A stretch of 64,000 bases of DNA from Trebonia sp963759545 (GTDB taxonomy: Bacteria > Actinomycetota > Actinomycetes > Streptosporangiales > Streptosporangiaceae). The position numbers were made by a program, and so were the translations under genes. The DNA lies in NCBI GenBank assembly GCA_963759545.1, contig CAVXAB010000017.1:1-64000 (forward strand), written 5' to 3'. The notes below the pieces were generated by a model. That model did not search any database. It saw nothing but the letters and a program-made list of their open reading frames with translations, and was not told where the DNA came from. Positions 27,423 through 35,271 of this stretch are shown piece by piece. How positions within the stretch are numbered: the stretch's first letter is position 1; every line of letters starts with the position of its first letter.

Positions 27423-28139
27423 ATGGACCCCGATGCGACCACCAGGCCCAAGGAGACCGGCAGCCCCTGGCTGATCGTGCTCACGGTCTGCTTGATCGGC
27501 GCCGGGCTGATCGTCATCGGCATCAATGTGGGGCTGCCTCGCTGGGCACCGCCGCCGGTGCCATCGGCCGCGGCCGACCGGCCGCCCGCCGCGATCCTCG
27601 ATGGCGGTGCGGCCGCGGGATACGGCGACGGGCACGGGCGCGGCGGACCGGCGCCGCTGCCCAGGTCCGTCCCTGTCAGCCTGACAATCCCCGCGATCGG
27701 GGTAAACGCGCAGGTCATACCGCTCGGCCTCGACGCCGGCGGCGGCGTAGCCATCCCACCGCTGAGCACCCCCTTTGTGACCAGCTGGTACGACAATGGC
27801 CCGGCACCCGGACAGGACGGCCCGGCGGTGCTGCTCGGCCACGTCGACGCGGCCGCCGTGGGGCCCGCCGTCTTCTACAAGCTCGGTGACCTCGTACCCG
27901 GCGACCTGGTGTACGTCACCCGCAGGGACCACCGCACGGCGGTATTCCGGGTGACCGCGGTCGCGCTGTACTCGGAGCAGGACTTCCCGAGCAAGGAGGT
28001 ATACGGCTACACGCCGCATCCCACCTTGCGCCTGATCACCTGCGGCGGCGACTACGACGCGCAGACTCATTACTACCTGGGCCGCACGATCGCGTTCGCC
28101 GTCTACGCCGGCGAGCGCCCTGTGTCACTCAGGCGGTGA
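27423..28139 (+). CDS. Class F sortase (copy 2)
   Basis: 238 residues, the same length as the sortase at 26090 and very similar along the barrel: catalytic His in LLGHVDAAA, Cys in LITCGGDYD, Arg in HYYLGRTIAF. The membrane anchor and linker differ more. It starts 17 bp after the second surface-protein gene, mirroring the first module. Confidence 0.88.
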   Translation: MDPDATTRPKETGSPWLIVLTVCLIGAGLIVIGINVGLPRWAPPPVPSAAADRPPAAILDGGAAAGYGDGHGRGGPAPLPRSVPVSLTIPAIGVNAQVIPLGLDAGGGVAIPPLSTPFVTSWYDNGPAPGQDGPAVLLGHVDAAAVGPAVFYKLGDLVPGDLVYVTRRDHRTAVFRVTAVALYSEQDFPSKEVYGYTPHPTLRLITCGGDYDAQTHYYLGRTIAFAVYAGERPVSLRR

Positions 28140-28280
28140 CGTCCGCCCGGCCTCGGCCATCCGCTTGACCCGTCGATGGGTGCGGGCGCAGGAGAGCCCG
28201 GGTGACCAGCGATGACCGGACGCCCCCTGGCGGCGGATACTTGAGCTGGCGGGTCCGGACAGGTGATGCGGGAGGGCACG

Positions 28281-28718
28281 ATGAGAAAGCTGGCGACCGA
28301 CCAGGCAGGGCTTGAGATCCTTCATCTCGGGGACTGCTTCGGCCTGCTCGAGTCGGTGCCGGTCGGGCGGATCGGGTTCCTCGCGGGCGGCGAGGTGGTG
28401 ATCTTGCCGGTGAACTTCCTGGTGGACGGGCAGGACGTGCTGTTCAGGACGGGAGCAGGGTCCAAGCTGTCCGCCGTCGAGGTGGGGCGCTACGTCGGGT
28501 TCGAGGCCGACTGCTACGACCAGCCGACCGGGACCGGGTGGTCGGTCGTCGTCAACGGGCTCGCGGAGATCGTTGACGACGAAGAGGAGGGGGCACGGCT
28601 CGACGCGCTCGGGCTGTCGTCGTGGGGCGGGGAAGCCTCCGGCCGGGTCTGGGTACGGATCCGGCCGTCGTCGGTCACCGGTCGCCGCATCGCGGCGCCC
28701 TCACCCGGGCAGGAGTAA
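28281..28718 (+). CDS. Pyridoxamine 5'-phosphate oxidase family flavin-binding protein
   Basis: 145 residues. The ATG at 28281 follows GGAGGG with good spacing; an upstream in-frame ATG adds only a few residues. The core VPVGRIGFLAGGEVVILPVN and VLFRTGAGSKLSAVE is the split-barrel FMN- or F420-binding fold of PNPOx-like proteins. Many actinobacterial members bind heme, FMN or F420, and their substrate cannot be read from sequence. Confidence 0.85.
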   Translation: MRKLATDQAGLEILHLGDCFGLLESVPVGRIGFLAGGEVVILPVNFLVDGQDVLFRTGAGSKLSAVEVGRYVGFEADCYDQPTGTGWSVVVNGLAEIVDDEEEGARLDALGLSSWGGEASGRVWVRIRPSSVTGRRIAAPSPGQE

Positions 28719-28756
28719 CGGGCGCCTGCCGGATGCCGCGCTTAGCGGCCGACTGG

Positions 28757-29431
28757 TTATCCGGAAGTCGGCCGACGTTCCCCTGGCTCCCGCGAATTCT
28801 CCGTGCTCGGCCCACGGGTTCCCTGGGTGCCGCCGCGGTGCCGCCTGCCGCGGCGGAACTGCACGATGACGACGGCCGCTATGGCGACCACCACGATTCC
28901 CGCGATGACGTAGGTCGGGCCGTGAAAGCCGTTGGCCACGCTCTGCCAGTTGGCGCCGAGCTCGTATCCCGCGATGGCGAGCGCTGCCGTCCAGGGGATG
29001 CAGCCGAGTGTCGTGTAGACGCCGAACCGAACGGGCGGCATTGCGGCGAAGCCGGCGGGCAGCGAGATGAAAGTGCGGACCACCGGGACGAGCCGGCCAA
29101 CCAGGACGGCGGTCGAGCCGTGCCGCTCGAACCAGGCGGTGGCGCGGTCGACCTCGCCCTCGCGGATCCCGACCCGGCGTCCCCAGCGGCGCACGGCCGC
29201 CTGGCCCGCGTACCTGCCCACCGCCCAGGCGATGTAGCTGCCCGCGACGTTGCCGAGGACACCAGCGACGATGATCCCGACGAGCGAGGGATGCACGCCA
29301 GGCACCGCGCCCGCGGACAGCGCGCCGCCGAACAGCATGATGACTTCCGACGGGACAGGGATGCAGGCGGACTCGGCCAGCATCAGCAGAAACACCGCCA
29401 GGTACCCGTACTGGGCGATGAAATTCTGCAC
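28757..29431 (-). CDS. DedA family membrane protein
   Basis: 224 residues from a GTG at 29431, preceded by AAGGGGGAG; the frame is open 12 codons further but lacks such a site. Family features are IPVPSEVIMLFGG, GNVAGSYIAWAVGRYAG, a re-entrant GRLVPVVRTFISLPAG loop and four to five membrane segments. DedA/VTT proteins are lipid flippases that recycle undecaprenyl phosphate or move phospholipids. The tail is Arg-rich and cytoplasmic. Confidence 0.9.
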   Translation of the reverse strand: MQNFIAQYGYLAVFLLMLAESACIPVPSEVIMLFGGALSAGAVPGVHPSLVGIIVAGVLGNVAGSYIAWAVGRYAGQAAVRRWGRRVGIREGEVDRATAWFERHGSTAVLVGRLVPVVRTFISLPAGFAAMPPVRFGVYTTLGCIPWTAALAIAGYELGANWQSVANGFHGPTYVIAGIVVVAIAAVVIVQFRRGRRHRGGTQGTRGPSTENSREPGERRPTSG

Positions 29432-29670
29432 AGGCAGCTCCCCCTTAGTGGCTGCGCGGGCGGCCATGTCAGGCGGCGCCCCACGATGATGTCAAACTTC
29501 TGCACGATCGCAGAAGGTGATCGTTCCTCGGTGCACGCGGCCGCGAGGACGTGGCTCACGTGAGCACTGTAGCTACTACAAATCTGTAGAAGCTCTGAAT
29601 GGCGCCGGCTCACTCGTGTCGTAAGCGCTGACAGCCTTCACCGTCGCGGCAGCCAAGGGGGCGCGCCTCG

Positions 29671-30309
29671 CTAGGTCTGCTGGTGGGTGGCGCGGTAGGC
29701 CGCGACGGTCTGCAGCTTGTGCCAGCGGGCGTAGCGCTCGATCTCTTCCTGGTCGCCCGCGTCGAGCAGGTCAATGAGGTGAGCGTGCTCACCGATGGCC
29801 GCCTTGGACCGTTCCGGCAGGTAGGTGAACATCGTGTCGCGGATGCGGTCAAGCCGCTGATTGGTCTGCTCAAGCAGCTCAAGCAGGTAGGTGTTGGCGC
29901 AGCGGGCGAAGATCGTGGCGTGCAGCCGCCGGTTGAGCCGGCTGAACTTGGTCAGGTCGCCCTCGGCGGCCACCTGCTCCATCTCGGCGGCGAGGTTGCG
30001 GACCTTGGTCATGTCGGAGGTGCGCAGGTTCGCGGCGGCGTCGGCGGTGGCGGCGCCTTCGAGTATCGCCACCGCGACCATCTGCTGCTCCCAGGCCGTG
30101 GCGTCAACCGGGGCGACGATCGCCCCGATGTTGGGCTGGAACTTGACCCAGCCCTCGGCCTCGAGGCGGCGCAGCGCTTCGCGGACCGGGATGGCGCTGA
30201 CGCCGAGTTCCCTGGCGAGCCCGTCGATGTTCAGCCGTGCCCGCGGAGCGAACGCGCCGGAATGGATCCGGTCACGCAAGACCGTGTAAGTCCGCTCCTG
30301 TTTGTTCAC
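29671..30309 (-). CDS. GntR family regulator, FadR/FCD subfamily
   Basis: 212 residues. The N-terminal winged helix includes LARELGVSAIPVREALRRLE, and the C-terminal all-helical FCD domain includes FSRLNRRLHATIFARCANTYL, with His residues positioned for metal and ligand. It probably senses an organic acid. Its start overlaps the stop of the upstream TetR gene by 4 bp, so the two regulators are co-translated. Confidence 0.9.
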   Translation of the reverse strand: MNKQERTYTVLRDRIHSGAFAPRARLNIDGLARELGVSAIPVREALRRLEAEGWVKFQPNIGAIVAPVDATAWEQQMVAVAILEGAATADAAANLRTSDMTKVRNLAAEMEQVAAEGDLTKFSRLNRRLHATIFARCANTYLLELLEQTNQRLDRIRDTMFTYLPERSKAAIGEHAHLIDLLDAGDQEEIERYARWHKLQTVAAYRATHQQT

Positions 30310-31112
30310 GCTTCGAGAGTAGCGGCAGGCGTCCCGGGTGTCCCGCTACCGGTTGACGCGCTCGCCTCACGGAGCCCGACGAAGGCCGTGAGCTGGGCGA
30401 CCGTGTACGCGAAGAGCGCGTCGGCCGGCTCGAACGACCCGACGAACTGGCCGAACAGCTCGAAGCTGATCATCCCGAACAGCTGCGTCCACGCGATCAC
30501 GGCACGGACAAGCGCGTCCGGCGGGACACTCGCGTACGCACCCGACGATGCCGGTGACGCCGCCGACGCCGCGAGCGCCGCGGACAGCGCGGCCGCCTGC
30601 CCGGCGAGCGCACCGGTCACGGGCAGCGCCTCGCGCGGCGCCGCGAGCTCACCCGTGGCCAGCGCCTCCCTGACGACGCCAGCGAACGCCAGCGGCACCC
30701 GGGACGCGGGGCCGATCGTCGCATCGGGGGCACGGTAGCCGGGCACAGGGGAACCGTAGACCAGCGCGTACTCGTGCGGGTTCGACCGTGCCCAGTCGCG
30801 GATGGCGTGGCAGGCGGCGATCCAGCGCTCGCGGGCAGGCGCGGGTCCGGCGAGCGCGTGTTCCGCCGCCGCGCCGAGGGCGTTGTAGGCGTCGACGATC
30901 AGCGCGGTCAGCAGGTCGTCGCGGCTCGGGTAATAGCGGTACAGCGCGGACGACACCATGCCGAGCTCCTTGGCCACGGCGCGCAGCGAAAGCCCGTCGG
31001 CGCCGGTCGCCAGGAGCTGCCGCCTGGCCTCTTCCTTGATCTCCCTGGTCAGTTCGGCACGGGCGCGCTCGCGCGCGGTCGCGGCGCGCCGCACGGTACC
31101 CGGCGAGTTCAT
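30306..31112 (-). CDS. TetR family regulator
   Basis: 268 residues from the ATG at 31112, preceded by AAGGAAGGGG. Helix-turn-helix: GLSLRAVAKELGMVSSALYRYYPSRDDLL, here given as the TetR signature GMVSSALYRYYP. The C-terminal domain matches the TetR_C_13/WHG-type ligand-binding domain. It is divergent from the nitroreductase-family gene at 31247. Two identical 13-bp palindromes in the spacer are its likely operators. It is followed by the coupled GntR gene. Confidence 0.9.
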   Translation of the reverse strand: MNSPGTVRRAATARERARAELTREIKEEARRQLLATGADGLSLRAVAKELGMVSSALYRYYPSRDDLLTALIVDAYNALGAAAEHALAGPAPARERWIAACHAIRDWARSNPHEYALVYGSPVPGYRAPDATIGPASRVPLAFAGVVREALATGELAAPREALPVTGALAGQAAALSAALAASAASPASSGAYASVPPDALVRAVIAWTQLFGMISFELFGQFVGSFEPADALFAYTVAQLTAFVGLREASASTGSGTPGTPAATLEA

Positions 31113-31154
31113 CAGCGGATCACCCCTTCCTTGAGAGATCAGTGACCCCAAACG

Positions 31155-31220
31155 AGAGCAGTGCTCTTGACAGCACGGCACCAAATGGTGTTCACTGATC
31201 TTAACAGAGAGCAGTGCTCT
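31155..31220. promoter_or_regulatory. Twin AGAGCAGTGCTCT operators with a TTGACA box
   Basis: AGAGCAGTGCTCT, 6-bp arms around one base, occurs at 31155-31167 and 31208-31220. A consensus -35 box TTGACA starts at 31167, directly at the end of the first copy. The pair sits between divergent TetR and nitroreductase-family genes, as expected for a TetR-controlled double promoter. Confidence 0.7.
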
Positions 31221-31246
31221 CGCAAGCACACGGAGGACAGCCAGAA

Positions 31247-31702
31247 ATGAACGCCACGCAAGCCCGCTACGTCAAGCCGAAGTCCGCCACCAACTTCTTC
31301 AACGACGCCGTGGGCCGCCTAGCCAGGATGGGCATCAGCGTCTACGGGTCCCGCGTCCTTGCCGTCAAGGGCCGCAAGTCGGGCGAGTGGCGGACCACGC
31401 CGGTCAACCCGCTGCGCGTCGACGGGACGCGGTACCTGGTCGCACCGCGCGGCAACACCCAGTGGGTACGCAACCTGCGCGTCGTCGGCACCGGTGAGCT
31501 GCGGATCGGCAGGAAGGCCGAGCCGTTCAGCGCGACGGAGGTCGCTGACGACGACAAGCCCGCGATCCTGCGCGCCTACCTGAAGCGCTGGAAGTTCGAG
31601 GTCGGCGTGTTCTTCGACGGCGTGGACGCGAAGGCTCCCGAGTCGAAGCTGCGCGAGATCGCCCCCGGCTACCCGATCTTCCGCATCGAGGAGACCCGCT
31701 AG
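31247..31702 (+). CDS. Nitroreductase/deazaflavin-dependent (DUF385) family protein
   Basis: 151 residues from the ATG at 31247, which follows GGAGGAC. The pattern VYGSRVLAVKGRKSGEWRTTPV then YLVAPRGNTQWVRNLR is that of F420H2-dependent nitroreductases (Ddn-like; named here by its short blocks GRKSGEWRTTPV and GNTQWVRNLR). Members reduce quinones, nitro groups or activated double bonds. Divergence from a TetR repressor with clear operators suggests induction by a xenobiotic or stress compound. Its stop overlaps the convergent epimerase stop by 4 bp. Confidence 0.88.
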   Translation: MNATQARYVKPKSATNFFNDAVGRLARMGISVYGSRVLAVKGRKSGEWRTTPVNPLRVDGTRYLVAPRGNTQWVRNLRVVGTGELRIGRKAEPFSATEVADDDKPAILRAYLKRWKFEVGVFFDGVDAKAPESKLREIAPGYPIFRIEETR

Positions 31703-32694
31703 GAAACGCCGAACTCGGCGGCCAGCCTGTCCATCAGCGCGTCAAGCTTCTCGTCGACGACCTGGCGGGCGGTGTCCTCCAGGTGCCACGCCGCGATCTC
31801 CCGTGCGCCGCGCTCGAACGGCACGACCGCGCTCCACCCCGGCACGACCGACTTCACCTTGGAGTTGTCGAACACCATGGAGTGCGTCTTGTCGCCGAGC
31901 AGCCCGGCGCCCCACTCGGGGTCATGCGCCGCGATCACGTCGGACGGCACGTGCACGAGCCGCGGCGTGACGCCGAGCGCGGCCCCGAGCGCGTAGGCGA
32001 TCTGGTCCCAGGTCAGCACGTCGTCGGACGTGATGTGGAACGCCTCGCCCAGCGTCCGCGGGTGCCCGAGCAGCGGCACGAAGGCCCGCGCGAAGTCCGT
32101 ATTGTGCGTCACCGTCCACAGCGAGGCCCCGTCGCCGTGCACGATCACCGGCTTCCCGGCGAGCATCCGGGCCAGGGACGTCCACCCGCCGGACAGCACG
32201 GTCTTGGTCGCGTCGTAGGTGTGCGACGGCCGCACGATCGTGGCGGGGAACCCGTTGTCCCGGTACTCGGCGACCAGCAGGTCCTCGCAGGCGATCTTGT
32301 CCCGCGAGTACTGCCAGTACGGGTTCCGCAGCGGGGTGGACTCGGTAACCGGCAGCCGCGACGGCGGCGTCTGGTAGGCCGACGCGGTGGAGATGAACAC
32401 GTACTGCCCGGTCCGCCCGCGGAACAAGTCAAGGTCGGCCCGCACGTGGCCGGTGGTGAAGGCGACAAAGTCAACAACAGAGTCAAAGTCAAGACCCGCG
32501 ACGGCCTTCCGAACGGATTCGGCTTCCCGCACATCCCCCCGCAACTCCGTCACGCCTGGCGGCAGGACCCGGGCCGACTGCCCCCGGTTAAGCACGAACA
32601 ACTCGACGTCGTGGTCGCCGCCGACGGCCTCCCGCACACAGGCCGAGGAGATCACGCCAGTCCCGCCGATGAAGAGAACCTTGAGCTTGCTCAT
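31699..32694 (-). CDS. NAD-dependent epimerase/dehydratase family protein
   Basis: 331 residues, ATG at 32694. Rossmann motif FIGGTGVISSACV, atypical SDR active site with STASAY then SRDKIACEDLL (Tyr-x-x-x-Lys position partly changed), and a VRPSHTYD segment. It belongs to the extended/atypical SDR group that includes chloroplast RNA-binding-like and isoflavone-reductase-like proteins. The substrate is unknown, perhaps a sugar nucleotide. Confidence 0.85.
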   Translation of the reverse strand: MSKLKVLFIGGTGVISSACVREAVGGDHDVELFVLNRGQSARVLPPGVTELRGDVREAESVRKAVAGLDFDSVVDFVAFTTGHVRADLDLFRGRTGQYVFISTASAYQTPPSRLPVTESTPLRNPYWQYSRDKIACEDLLVAEYRDNGFPATIVRPSHTYDATKTVLSGGWTSLARMLAGKPVIVHGDGASLWTVTHNTDFARAFVPLLGHPRTLGEAFHITSDDVLTWDQIAYALGAALGVTPRLVHVPSDVIAAHDPEWGAGLLGDKTHSMVFDNSKVKSVVPGWSAVVPFERGAREIAAWHLEDTARQVVDEKLDALMDRLAAEFGVS

Positions 32695-32899
32695 GCCACT
32701 AACCCTAGCCAGCGGGCGGTTCCGCCGGCCCTCCGCCCTCCCGGACCGCATTCGCCCTGTTCGCCGCCAGGCCCAGCCCCGCGGTCCGCTTGGTCGTCCA
32801 GGCGAAGATGCGGCGGGAACGAGGGAAAGCACGCATACGTTCTGTATGAATGTCGAGTCTTGATCTTCGGGACAGGGCCCGCTGAGGAGAATGAGTCTT

Positions 32900-33553
32900 A
32901 TGTATTCCAACGTGGCCTATCAGGGGTACGCGACGCCGGGGCGGACGGCGACGCTGTTCGGGCAGACCATGGGGCTCGTCGCCCTGACGGCCGGTTTCTT
33001 CGCCGCCGGCGCGTACGCGGGGCGGAACCTGTCGCAGGGCGCGGTGATCGTCTCGTGGATCGCGGCCTTCGTGGTGCTGATGATCATGAACTTCACCGCG
33101 CGCAAGTCGGCGACCGCGGCGACGGTGCTGCTGGCGATCTTCGGGGTGCTGATGGGGGTGGCGTCGGCGCCGACGCTCGTCTGGTACGCCACGACCAATC
33201 CGGCGATCCTGTGGCAGGCGGGCGGCGCGACGGCGCTGTTCGTCGCGGCCTTCGGGACGTTCGGCTACCTGACGCAGCGGGACCTGTCGGCATGGCGGCG
33301 GATCTCGTTCATCGGGCTGCTCGTGCTGCTGGTCGCGGGGATCGTGCTGGTCTTCGTGCACATCCCGCACGCGTCGCTGATCTGGGCCGTGCTCGGCCTC
33401 GTCGTCTTCGCCGGGCTGACGGCCGCCGACTTCCAGCGCCTGCGCCGGTCGCAGGGGCTGAACTCGGCGCCGCTGATCGCCGCGTCGATCTTCCTGGACA
33501 TCCTGAACGTCTTCTTCTTCTTCCTGCGGATCTTCTCCGGCTCCCGGGACTAG
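32900..33553 (+). CDS. Bax inhibitor-1/YccA family membrane protein
   Basis: 217 residues with seven predicted hydrophobic segments. The late segment SLIWAVLGLVVFAGLTAADFQ carries the conserved Asp of the family (short mark: LTAADFQRLR). The ATG at 32900 is preferred to the one at 32891 because GAGGAG lies 10 bp before it. Bacterial homologues are pH-sensitive calcium leak channels or interact with FtsH. It is divergent from the epimerase gene; 32695-32899 holds only promoter space. Confidence 0.88.
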   Translation: MYSNVAYQGYATPGRTATLFGQTMGLVALTAGFFAAGAYAGRNLSQGAVIVSWIAAFVVLMIMNFTARKSATAATVLLAIFGVLMGVASAPTLVWYATTNPAILWQAGGATALFVAAFGTFGYLTQRDLSAWRRISFIGLLVLLVAGIVLVFVHIPHASLIWAVLGLVVFAGLTAADFQRLRRSQGLNSAPLIAASIFLDILNVFFFFLRIFSGSRD

Positions 33554-33618
33554 GCTCACGGAAGACGGACTGATCCGGGGCTGGAGTGGCCAGGGGATCC
33601 CGCGGGGAGGCACGTGGC

Positions 33619-34206
33619 ATGGAGCCCATCCGGCCCGCACCCGAGGCCAGGGAGCGAGGCGACGCCGACCTGGACGGGCTGCTCGCGCTGGTCGGCCGGA
33701 GGGACCAGGCGGCGTTCGAGGCGGTGTACGACCGGGTCGCCGCCCCGGTGTTCGGGCTGATCTGGCGGGTGCTGCGCGACTCCGCGCAGTCGGAAGAGGT
33801 CGCCCAGGAGACGCTGCTCGAGGTGTGGCGGACCGCTGAGCGGTTCGACCCGGCGCGCGGCCCGGCGCTGACCTGGGTCATGACGATCGCGCACCGCCGG
33901 GCTGTCGACCGGGTACGGTCGGAGGCCGCCGCCGCGCAGCGGGAGGCCCGGGCCGCCTCCGCCGCCGTCCCGGTCCACGCCGACGAGGTCGCAGAAGCAG
34001 TGGAGTCCTCGCTCGAGGCGGAGCGGGTGAGCCGGTGCCTGCACGGGCTCACCGACCTGCAGCGTGAGTCGATCATGCTCGCGTACTACTCGGGATACAG
34101 CTATCGGCAAGTCGCCGCGGCGCTCGGCGTCGCGCTCGGCACGGTGAAGACCCGGATCCGGGGCGGGCTCAAACGGCTGCGCGACTGCCTGGGGGTGAGC
34201 TGGTGA
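33619..34206 (+). CDS. sigK: ECF sigma factor, SigK-like
   Basis: 195 residues from the ATG at 33619. Region 2 reads VAQETLLEVWRTAERFDP then ALTWVMTIAHRRAVDRVR; region 4 reads YSYRQVAAALGVALGTVKTR. These match actinobacterial SigK. It overlaps the rskA-like gene by 4 bp (GTGA), the usual arrangement. In mycobacteria SigK responds to redox state through membrane RskA, but here the partner lacks a membrane helix. Confidence 0.9.
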   Translation: MEPIRPAPEARERGDADLDGLLALVGRRDQAAFEAVYDRVAAPVFGLIWRVLRDSAQSEEVAQETLLEVWRTAERFDPARGPALTWVMTIAHRRAVDRVRSEAAAAQREARAASAAVPVHADEVAEAVESSLEAERVSRCLHGLTDLQRESIMLAYYSGYSYRQVAAALGVALGTVKTRIRGGLKRLRDCLGVSW

Positions 34207-34817
34207 GGCTTCCGCGTATCCCGCTGCACCGTGCCCCGCACGTGCTGGCCGGCGCGTACGCCCTTGACGCGCTCGACGCCGCCGAGCGGGCACGGTTCGA
34301 GCGGCACCTGACGACCTGCAGGACCTGCCCCGACGAGGTACGCGGCTTCGCCGCCACCGCGACCGAGCTCGGGCTGGCTGCCGCCGTCACGCCGCCGCCC
34401 GCACTGAAGGGGCGGGTGCTCGCCGACGTCGCCGCGCTCGAGGGGGCGCGGGCGGTCGACGCGGAGATCGCCGGCCTGCTTTCAGCGCCGGACGCGCTCG
34501 TCGCGAGCGCGGCCACCTCGGCCGGCGGAACCGCGACGGTCGTCGCGTCGCGGGCCGCGGCGGCGATGGTGTTCACCAGCGTCGGGCTGCCCGTGCTGCC
34601 GCCGACTTCGGTCTACGAGCTGTGGTTCATCGGCGCCGGCGGCGCGCGGCCCGCCGGCCTCGTGCCGGCCGCGCCACCCGGCACCGGGCAAGGCACCCCG
34701 CCAGTACTCGCGGCGGGGCTGTCCGGCGGGGACGCGGTCGGGGTCACGGTCGAGCCGGTCGGCGGCTCGGCGGCGCCGACGACCCCACCGATCGTGGTGC
34801 TGGCACTCCCCGCGTAG
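34203..34817 (+). CDS. rskA: RskA-like anti-sigma-K factor lacking the transmembrane helix
   Basis: 204 residues. The N-terminal domain has the zinc-type motif HLTTCRTC (HxxxCxxC) and GAYALDALDAAER. The C-terminal RskA domain starts near TATVVASRAAAAMVFTS and contains VYELWFIG. In usual RskA proteins a membrane helix lies between the two. Here ALKGRVLADVAALEGARAVDAE leads directly into the C-terminal domain with no hydrophobic stretch (short marks: VLADVAALEG, AGLLSAPD). The protein should be soluble, so regulated membrane proteolysis cannot apply as in Mycobacterium. Confidence 0.85.
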   Translation: MRLPRIPLHRAPHVLAGAYALDALDAAERARFERHLTTCRTCPDEVRGFAATATELGLAAAVTPPPALKGRVLADVAALEGARAVDAEIAGLLSAPDALVASAATSAGGTATVVASRAAAAMVFTSVGLPVLPPTSVYELWFIGAGGARPAGLVPAAPPGTGQGTPPVLAAGLSGGDAVGVTVEPVGGSAAPTTPPIVVLALPA

Positions 34818-34844
34818 CCCCCGCGGCAGACGGCCATGCGCCCG

Positions 34845-34875
34845 GCCCGCCGGGTGCATTATGCACCCGGCGGGC
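34845..34875. terminator. Bidirectional hairpin terminator between rskA and the small beta protein
   Basis: GCCCGCCGGGTGCAT (34845-34859) pairs perfectly with ATGCACCCGGCGGGC (34861-34875), a 15-bp stem between two convergent genes. There is no T-run. Confidence 0.7.
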
Positions 34876-34900
34876 AGGCCACGCCGCCGAGCCCGGCCGG

Positions 34901-35233
34901 TCAAACCGGGCTGGCCGGAGTCACTTCCGGCCAGCGGAACCGGCTGGCCTGGCCGCCGTGGATGGTCACCTGGCCCGCGGGGACCCCGTCCTCGCGCCAG
35001 ACGGTGTACTCGCCGGCGGGAAGGACGGGATACACGGCCGCGTAACTGCGGCCGGCGGCCGTCCTCCGCTCCCGCACCAGGGAGTGGGTGCGCGGACCGC
35101 CAGCCTGCGGGCTGATCTCGATCTCATGGCCGCCCAGGTCCGGCGGCGCCTCCAGGATGAGGGCGCCGATGCCCCCGCCCAGTTCGAGGATGACGCTGCC
35201 GGGACCTGACGTGCCGTGGATTCGCTCGGTCAT
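34901..35233 (-). CDS. Small beta-rich conserved protein, unknown function
   Basis: 110 residues with alternating strands, including GSVILELGGGIGALILEAPP, LPAGEYTVW and GQVTIHGGQ. There is no signal peptide or membrane helix. It is last in a minus-strand group with a DUF4331 gene and a Tat-exported small protein, so it may act with them. I do not recognise a function. Confidence 0.7.
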   Translation of the reverse strand: MTERIHGTSGPGSVILELGGGIGALILEAPPDLGGHEIEISPQAGGPRTHSLVRERRTAAGRSYAAVYPVLPAGEYTVWREDGVPAGQVTIHGGQASRFRWPEVTPASPV

Positions 35234-35271
35234 GTGAATCGCTTCTCGCTGCTGGCTCTTGAGGCCCGCGG

